Of a stretch of DNA of 64,000 nucleotides, positions 57,525 through 64,000 are shown piece after piece. The stretch lies in contig NC_087063.1 in NCBI RefSeq assembly GCF_963678635.1, positions 39,880,759 through 39,944,758 of the forward strand, in the 5' to 3' direction. The first letter of the stretch is position 1. Every line of letters starts with the position of its first letter. Source of the stretch: Symsagittifera roscoffensis (lineage: Eukaryota; Xenacoelomorpha; Acoela; Convolutidae). Below the pieces are notes generated by a model, which had not been told where the DNA came from, did no database searches, and saw nothing but the letters and a program-made list of their open reading frames with translations. Both the position numbers and the translations under genes were made by a program.

Positions 57525-58857
57525 TCATTAACCGGATAAAAAAATAGGCCCAATTATTTTAGGCCAATTAATTTTTTTCAGCGAAATAAAAAAAAGAGAG
57601 AAGGAAATACGAAGTCAAGGTAAGTAAAATTACATATTATACGAGTAAATCAAACACTGAAAGCAGCATTAAAGAAAAAAAGCGTGTAGCAAAACAACTA
57701 ATTCAATTCTGTAACAAATTGAAAAACATAAAGACAGATCATGTATAAATTATGCATTCCAAAAAACTGCAGGATATATTGAGTTAGAAAATTTCAGAAA
57801 TCGAGTTTTTACACAGAGGCGACGCGGAGATTTGCACCACTTGCGATACAAAAAACATAAGTTCGAAAAAATTAAGTGTGGAAAAAAACTAGGTGAACCA
57901 AATATCTCGCATGTCTTCATAAAAAATAACTAAGGGCCCAACTAGTGTTTCTTACTAAATGAAATTTCAATATTCATGCGACACGAAAAAATTGACTTCA
58001 AAAATGGACAACAATCAAAAGTTTAGTTGTTTCTCAACTAAATTTTAGATAATCAATTTTCTTAAAACTGTAACATTTCTCTCACGAGAAATTAAGGAGT
58101 TTCCGCTTCTTTAGGAACAATTATCATAGCCGATTTTTTCGAATGGACTTAAAATCTCAGATTTGATTGGTTAATTTCTAAGAAATTTATAAAAAAAAAA
58201 GGTCAAAATTCTAAGCGACTCAAAATTTTTTCTCCAAAACTCATAATTTACTTCGGCACAACTTAAGTTTTGGCTATTTATGCAGAGAAGATTCCTACAG
58301 CCGGGTTTCATCATTGAACACAACATGAGAATTGGCACGGTAGTTTTCGCGTAAAGTCAAAACATTGATTTGTTTGAAGGCCATAACATTTTTTGTGAGT
58401 AGTTATTAATGCAGGAGAGCTTCCCACTGCTTGTTAACTCCCTTGACCCACAATATCAGATCGGAGATTTTAGTTTTCGAGAAAATTAGGAAAAAATTAA
58501 AAACCTTCAAAAATCAAAAATTTAACAATTCCGAGGGACATAACTTTTTGTGCAGAAAAAAAACTGGGGGTAGCCGCTTACAAAGGATCTTTTCTAAAAA
58601 CTTATACTGACTTAAACCAAAATCTCAGCTTATAGAGGCGTTAAAAAATACAGAAAAAAATTTGGGTAAAATAGTTCCCCCCAAGTTCCGAAGTGGTAAA
58701 CAAAAAGGTCAAATAGAAAAATTTTGGGGATACTCCAGCCTAACAGGGAAGTTGGTGGTCTTTCAATTGATACCTTTTTGAAACCCAGAAAAAGTGAGTG
58801 AGAAAAGCAAACATTTTTGCAAAATTTTAAAACTTTTGGTTTAGATCGGTTATAAAC
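57525..58857 (+). repeat. LTR-flanking spacer and repeat D, third copy
   Basis: Spacer as at 48393, then the fullest uninterrupted copy of repeat D in the window (57700-58850), including the CACAGAGGCGACGCGGAG block, CAGATTTGATTGGTTAATTT and CTTCGGCACAAC. It serves as the reference for the split copy at 13240/22227. No genes. Confidence 0.75.
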
Positions 58858-59815
58858 TATTTTGAATATCTCGATCCTTGTTGCTCAGCTTCTGCGGTAT
58901 TCAAGTGACGATAAGTCTAGTTTCTTTAACCTTCCATTGAAGCTTAGTGTCTGCAATCCTTGTACCCTTCGTGTCAATCGTCAATGCTTATTTTCAATTA
59001 ATCTTGTGTTCTTCTTTAATCGCGGGTACCAGACTCGATTAAACAACTCCAAATGGGGCCTTATGAGGCCTTTGTAAACATTTAAAACCACAGGTATGGT
59101 CATTTTGATTAAAGTTTTTTTTGATAACTGCAATGTTAGAGTTTGCCTTTTTAACTTTTGCAAAGATATGAGAATCGAAGAAGAGTTTACTGTCGATGAT
59201 CACTCCAAAACTTTTTTCTTCCCCTACTGCTTCAAGCTGTTTATCGTAAATTTCAGATGATCTTATTTCACGACTTGATCTTTCACTTGAGATTATCATA
59301 TGTACACATTTATCATCATTAAAATGCAAAAGAATTTTTTTATGACCATTCTTCCAGTTTTCGTCGATCTTCTTGCAGCAAGTCAACAAATTTGTCACTG
59401 GTACTTTCTCGGTATAGTTCTGTATCGTCTGCAAATAAATACAAATTTGATTTGACTGTGTTTGACATTGATTTATATATACTACAAACAAGTCAGGTCC
59501 CAGTGCAGATCCCTGGGTAATCCCACTCAGAACATCCCTCCATGCAGATCTATTATTCTTTATCACAACTCTTTATCGTCTTGTTGATGGAGACTCGTAG
59601 ATCCAGCCTAGTGTTTCCCCTTTTATTTCATTATGGTTTAGGATTCCTATCAGTCTTTTGCGCGGAACCGAGTCTAACGCCTTCTTGAACGACTATCTAT
59701 TGTTTTTGTGAAGTCCTGCAGCACACTCAGTAGTCGTAATTGTGATGATCTACCGGGCAGGAAACGAAACCGTTCATTTACAATGATTTCGTTTTCTTCG
59801 TTTTCTAGTTTTCTT
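58858..59815 (-). mobile_element. LINE fragment F, copy 2 (RT piece)
   Basis: Longer version of 49155-49850. RT palm (GITQGSALGPDLFVVYIN; the FADD region is frame-shifted), then FGVIIDSKLFFDSHI, VYKGLIRPHLE and WYPRLKKNT of the thumb region. CR1/L2-like. Truncated at the same junction with gypsy as copy 1 and carrying indels. Confidence 0.78.
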
Positions 59816-60696
59816 AAGTTTTGTGAAGTGGTCTAGGATTACCACTATCTGCTTATATACCGTTTCTGTCAAAGCAGATTTTTTGGAGGTCTTTCTGCAC
59901 GACCTAAATGAATTCTGAGTTTTCAACCTACTCGAGTGGGAACTTCATCTTCCTCGGGTTCTTCACCCGCAGACATGACAGTTTGCATTGACCCATCTTT
60001 CGCAAGCTTTCCTCATTACTGGCCAATCAAACGGGTGCAGTATTCTTTGTGGTTCTTTGTCTATCACTTGATGTCCCATTTGATCATGCGATCTGAATAG
60101 CACATCTGTCTGACACGGTTGCGGCAGTATGATGAGATTATGTATGTGAAGTATTTTTTCTTCATCTGTTCTCTTGCAGGCCACCACGCCATCCGCCGTG
60201 TGATATAGTAACCCTTTCATTCCTTGTAGAAGAGGCTCAAGATCTTGTAGTTGTCTTTCTCCAGATCCCCTTTCTCTATTGCCCCGGACCGGATCCATTT
60301 GGCGAGATGGCTAGTCATCTTGTCATTCTTCTGTGCTCGCACCATGCCTGATAGCCTGTACCTCGCGCCTTCACATGCTCCTTCAGATCCATCTTTTGCC
60401 TGTCGTTTCTCCCGGGTTGTGGATATCATCTCTTAATTTGACACACAGTATCCAGCTCAAGATTTCCCTATCACTCTCGGGCTCTAGAATCGTCATACGC
60501 CTTAGTGTACCTGCTGTCTATTCTTATCAATTTTCCGCCTCCTCCCGTCAGTAATGCTCTGATTGCTCTCGAAGGAGTCTACGGGCTAATGTTGCGCCGA
60601 TAGTCTCTACATAGTGTTTGGTATGCATCAGTGCTTCGTCACTTGGTTCACTCATACTCCTCATTACTTTGTGGCCACCAATTGTGAATATTGACA

Positions 60697-62550
60697 TTAT
60701 TCTTGCCCTATTTTCGTGATCCCGACAGGTTTTCCTGTTTCCATTTTCAAGGTGTTGCAGTTGCCTCTGATCTTCAGATTGTCTCTTATCTCAGGTTCGG
60801 CTGTTGCTGCTGAAAGTATCTCGTATCTTTGCTGTTTGTCTATTTCCTGTTTCAGCCTTTGCTCGATTTCCTTTGTTGCCAAATTTTGTTTCACTTTGTT
60901 TATTGCGACTGCTGACGCCTTCTGATAGTTTGTTTCCAGTTCACCTTTCGTTGTTGTTCCCTCGGTGTCTTTCTCTTTGGTTAGCGCCTGCACAAATTTC
61001 GTCGACAATTCATTACTTATCACATCCTTGTTCTGCGAGTCATCTTAAGCCTGTCGATTCTTCGTATATTGCACGGCCCGTAGCGCTAACTTGTGTTTCG
61101 GATGATTATGATTCTTCACTGCTTCCCAAAACAGAAGACACTCCGTCCTGAAATGAATTTCTTGATTACAGAAGAAACATCTTGCATCAATCTTGATGAT
61201 CAAACCACTAAAAAACTCATGTTCCTTCATCTGATTTATGTCGACCTCATGTGGTGTATACCCCAGGCTTTTCATCCCTTGTTTGTAAGAGGTACAATCC
61301 TCTAGGTGATGTTCTGCAGATCCACAATTCATACAAGACCTTCGCTTGTCCATATCGTCTCTCGGTTTGTAACAGGTCGACATTTGTTGTTGGCTTTCCC
61401 CTTGCAGATTTCGGTTGTCGGAAAATGAATACTTCTTCAGTTTCATTAACATATACTCTCTAGATTTCTGTCTCATCCCTTCCGGGGTTGGTGCCTTACC
61501 TTTCGAAAGCGTATAATATGTTGCCGCCAACATTGTCCTTAAGTCGTCACTTTTCACCCCGTCGATGAATTTTGAAGCAATGCTGATGGTCCTCCTGTAG
61601 GTCAATTCCTTCGGATCAAGCTCTCTAGGTCATCCAGAAATCATTCAATCGACTCGTCTTTCCTCTGTCGCCTTTTTTCAAACTCATCATAGCTTGATGC
61701 CCCTTCATTCTGGATCCAAAACGTTTCAACAAAAACTCGAAGATATTATCTGCAGTATCAGGTTCTTCTTCCTTCTTGGCTACCACGCACTTCATTGCCG
61801 TGCACTGCAGATTGCTCAAAATCGCTGTGCAGGCTTGTCTTTTATCATTCAAGTTGTCTTGCTCAAGATGTAGCCTCATGACATCATCCCAGGTATCTAT
61901 GCAACCATCCGAATCGTCTTTAAGTTCTTTTGTTTTCTTGAAGGTCTTTCTAGACTTGCCTCATCCTCTCTCGCTTCAATCCGTCGTGCTTTTTGTGGCA
62001 AATGGTTCTTGTGTCCTCTTCATCATTTTCCAGATGTTGGCCCACGTCATGGCATCTGCTGTTGCTTTGCGTGTGCGTTTGATTCCCTCGGTGCTGTCGT
62101 TGAAGTTGATGTGCTTCCTTTATTTACCGTTTCACATCCTATGATGTTGTGTACCCGATGTAATGAAGTAGCTTCTTGCTTCCTGCGGTGCGGTGCTGTT
62201 CCGCGAATTCCACCCTTGATCCAGGTTGATTCGCCATTTTCTCTGGTACTGTTCTGTCGTGAATGATGGAGTTTCTTAAGAGCGCATCCAATATAGACAG
62301 TATAGCACAAAAATTCTGCTTGGTCTCTGCTCATCGTGTCCATTTTCGTTTCCAGACTCCAGAGCTTTTCATTTACAGTCTCATACCGCATTTTTATTTC
62401 TTCCATATCCCTCTTGTTGAACTTATCCCGTTCCTTGTCTGTCGTCTCTACTCTTTCAGCCATCTGTAGCAGCTTCTCTTCAGTTGCTCTTGCTAAGGTG
62501 AAGAACGTACCAAGGTTTTCATTTTTATCATGTCGAACTTTCCTCCTCAT
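60697..62550 (-). pseudogene. Gypsy copy 3 gag
   Basis: Both CCHC knuckles (CMNCGSAEHHLEDC and CFFCNQEIHFRTEC) and the helical N-terminal part, aligned to copies 1 and 2 but more distant from them than they are from each other. Fossil. Confidence 0.8.
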
Positions 62551-62828
62551 TTCTATTTTATCATGTCGGACTTCGTTTTTTATTTACAGTTTTTTCTATG
62601 TACAATTCTGTTAAACAGGTGTAAACGTAAAAATCTCAAAAAAAAAATTTAAAAAAAACCTACAACTCTCTTAGTATTTTAGACCTTTTAAAACAATTTC
62701 AGTTGAATATTTAACAGTCCGATTTAAAACTTAGTTTTCTTAGTGTTTATTCTGGTTCTCAAAGAGCTATCTATGACTCTCGATTCCTATTCCACTAAGT
62801 GTTGCCCCTTTTTTTTACCTTCCCCTGA

Positions 62829-63118
62829 CCAAATGTTGGGACACTCAATTTACTATCCTAGGACTAAGTGTAGGACACTTAATTTACTATCCCAGGACCA
62901 AGTGTTGCGACACTTAATTTACTATTCCAGGAAAAAGTACTGCGACACTTAACTTACTATCCCAGGACTAAGTGTGGGGACACTTAATTTCCTATCCCAC
63001 GACTAAGTGTTGGGACACTTAACTTACTATCCTAGGACTAAGAGCTGGGACCCTTAATTTACTATCATAAGATCCAAGTATTGGGACCTTTAATTTGCTA
63101 TCCCAGGACTCAAGTGTT
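62829..63118. repeat. 35-bp leader minisatellite, copy 4
   Basis: Same unit, about one repeat shorter than the others. Confidence 0.85.
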
Positions 63119-64000
63119 GTAGTGCTTGGCAGTTGATTTGCCTTCCCAGGACTGCCTTAGGAACTCGTGTAAATTGCCCCCACTCCCCAAATTTTCAACA
63201 AAATTCATCTGAATTTCTCGAAAATGTCTTGCTCTTCCTCAATCAACTGCAATTGAAAAGTCATAATGTGATCCTTATACCAGGTTAGGATTGAAAATTT
63301 ACCCATTCTTTTCGAAAATCTCTCAGTAAAAATTCAAAATTTGTTATAAAATATCTAAAAATATAAGTTTTATGATTCAAGTTTGACGAAAGCTTCCTCC
63401 AAAAAAATTGACTTTTTCAAGGTTGTCACGCGTTCTTCCTCCCTTTAACCTTGCTATTCTGGGTTTCCAATGAAATATCTATTTCCGATACCCCCAACTG
63501 ATCCGGCCAGGTTACTTCGGCCGAGTAACTTCGCCTTACAACTTTTGTTTTGAGTCCGTATACTGATTAATCTAGACTCCAGTTAATCTATTGTATTTAA
63601 ATCGACGATATCGATTGTATAGTTATGGTAATGAGACCCCCTTTTTATAATTTCCAAAAACCAACCTCGATCTCAACCAACCACTCTGTCTAACCTCCCC
63701 CCTATCTAGCCCCTCACTTAAGCCGAACATCACCTTAAGCGCGATGGGTGGTAATTCATTCAAAAGAAAACCCGTAGAACCTGTTTCCAAGCTCTCTTCA
63801 TGTAAAAACGTTTCCTGAAGCCGATTATTCACTTTTAAACTTATCTCTTATAGTATAAAGATTTTAAAAACTATTTTAAAGATAACACACCCCGTTGATT
63901 CCCTCTGTGTGTCACACTGCTCTGGTCACACTATTGGTAGTCTCTTCCCGGTAGTGTCCTCTCTCGATTACCAGATCTCAGTCGTACAAAGCAGTTTGCT
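63119..64000 (-). other. Gypsy copy 3 leader
   Basis: AT-rich leader as at 42996-44430. No genes. Confidence 0.55.

Larger units (their letters stand above)
59816..64000 (-). mobile_element. Ty3/gypsy element, copy 3 (broken, runs off the window)
   Basis: Minus-strand fossil starting at the same LINE F junction: integrase zinc domain (59960-60300), gag, minisatellite and leader. Protease, RT and RNase H are not represented. Its LTR would lie beyond 64000. Confidence 0.85.

Overview
The window is eukaryotic, almost certainly from an invertebrate animal. It is AT-rich, its one recognisable host gene has introns and resembles RUNDC1 (RUN domain-containing protein 1), and the rest is mostly CR1-like LINEs, an Ingi-like LINE and a Ty3/gypsy-type LTR element. 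I cannot name the species. I saw no rRNA, tRNA, CRISPR or prokaryotic features.

Layout. (1) 1-978: the first two coding exons of the RUNDC1-like gene, minus strand, with the rest of the gene beyond the left edge. (2) 926-12114: eleven tandem copies of a ~1.05-kb unit made of the gene's own upstream region plus its start codon and first ~18 codons, so the host promoter and start have become a local satellite. A palindromic ATF/CREB-type TGACGTCA site is kept in every unit. (3) 12115-13857: AT-rich spacer with a foldback element, then the left half of a dispersed repeat ('D'). (4) 13858-22226: LINE A (plus strand), split in its ORF1 by LINE B (minus strand, ~4.6 kb) with an 11-bp target-site duplication. 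LINE B carries a separate intact SGNH-esterase ORF, a PHD-finger ORF and an endonuclease/RT region. In both LINEs the PHD ORF and the endonuclease/RT ORF share one frame, separated by a single UGA followed by CUA, and the second ORF has no AUG ahead of its catalytic residues. (5) 22227-22945: the other half of repeat D. (6) 22946-48392: a large, decayed Ty3/gypsy element on the minus strand with LTRs, gag, protease, RT, RNase H, integrase and a further ~6-kb coding-like region I do not recognise. It is invaded by a LINE fragment (C, 26.1-27.4 kb) and by LINE E (36481-40676, 13-bp TSD), an Ingi-like element with a viral-type 2A motif and three PHD-like fingers. (7) 48393-64000: further copies of the gypsy element arranged with repeat D and another LINE fragment as a segmental tandem array; the third copy runs off the right edge.

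How it fits together. The only host gene visible is the RUNDC1-like one, and its promoter array is the most unusual feature. Everything from about 13.2 kb rightward is transposon-on-transposon. Nesting gives relative ages: the gypsy copies are oldest, LINE E and fragment C entered the gypsy element later, and LINE B entered LINE A. The gypsy copies are all broken fossils. LINE B is the best preserved mobile element, with two of its three ORFs open.
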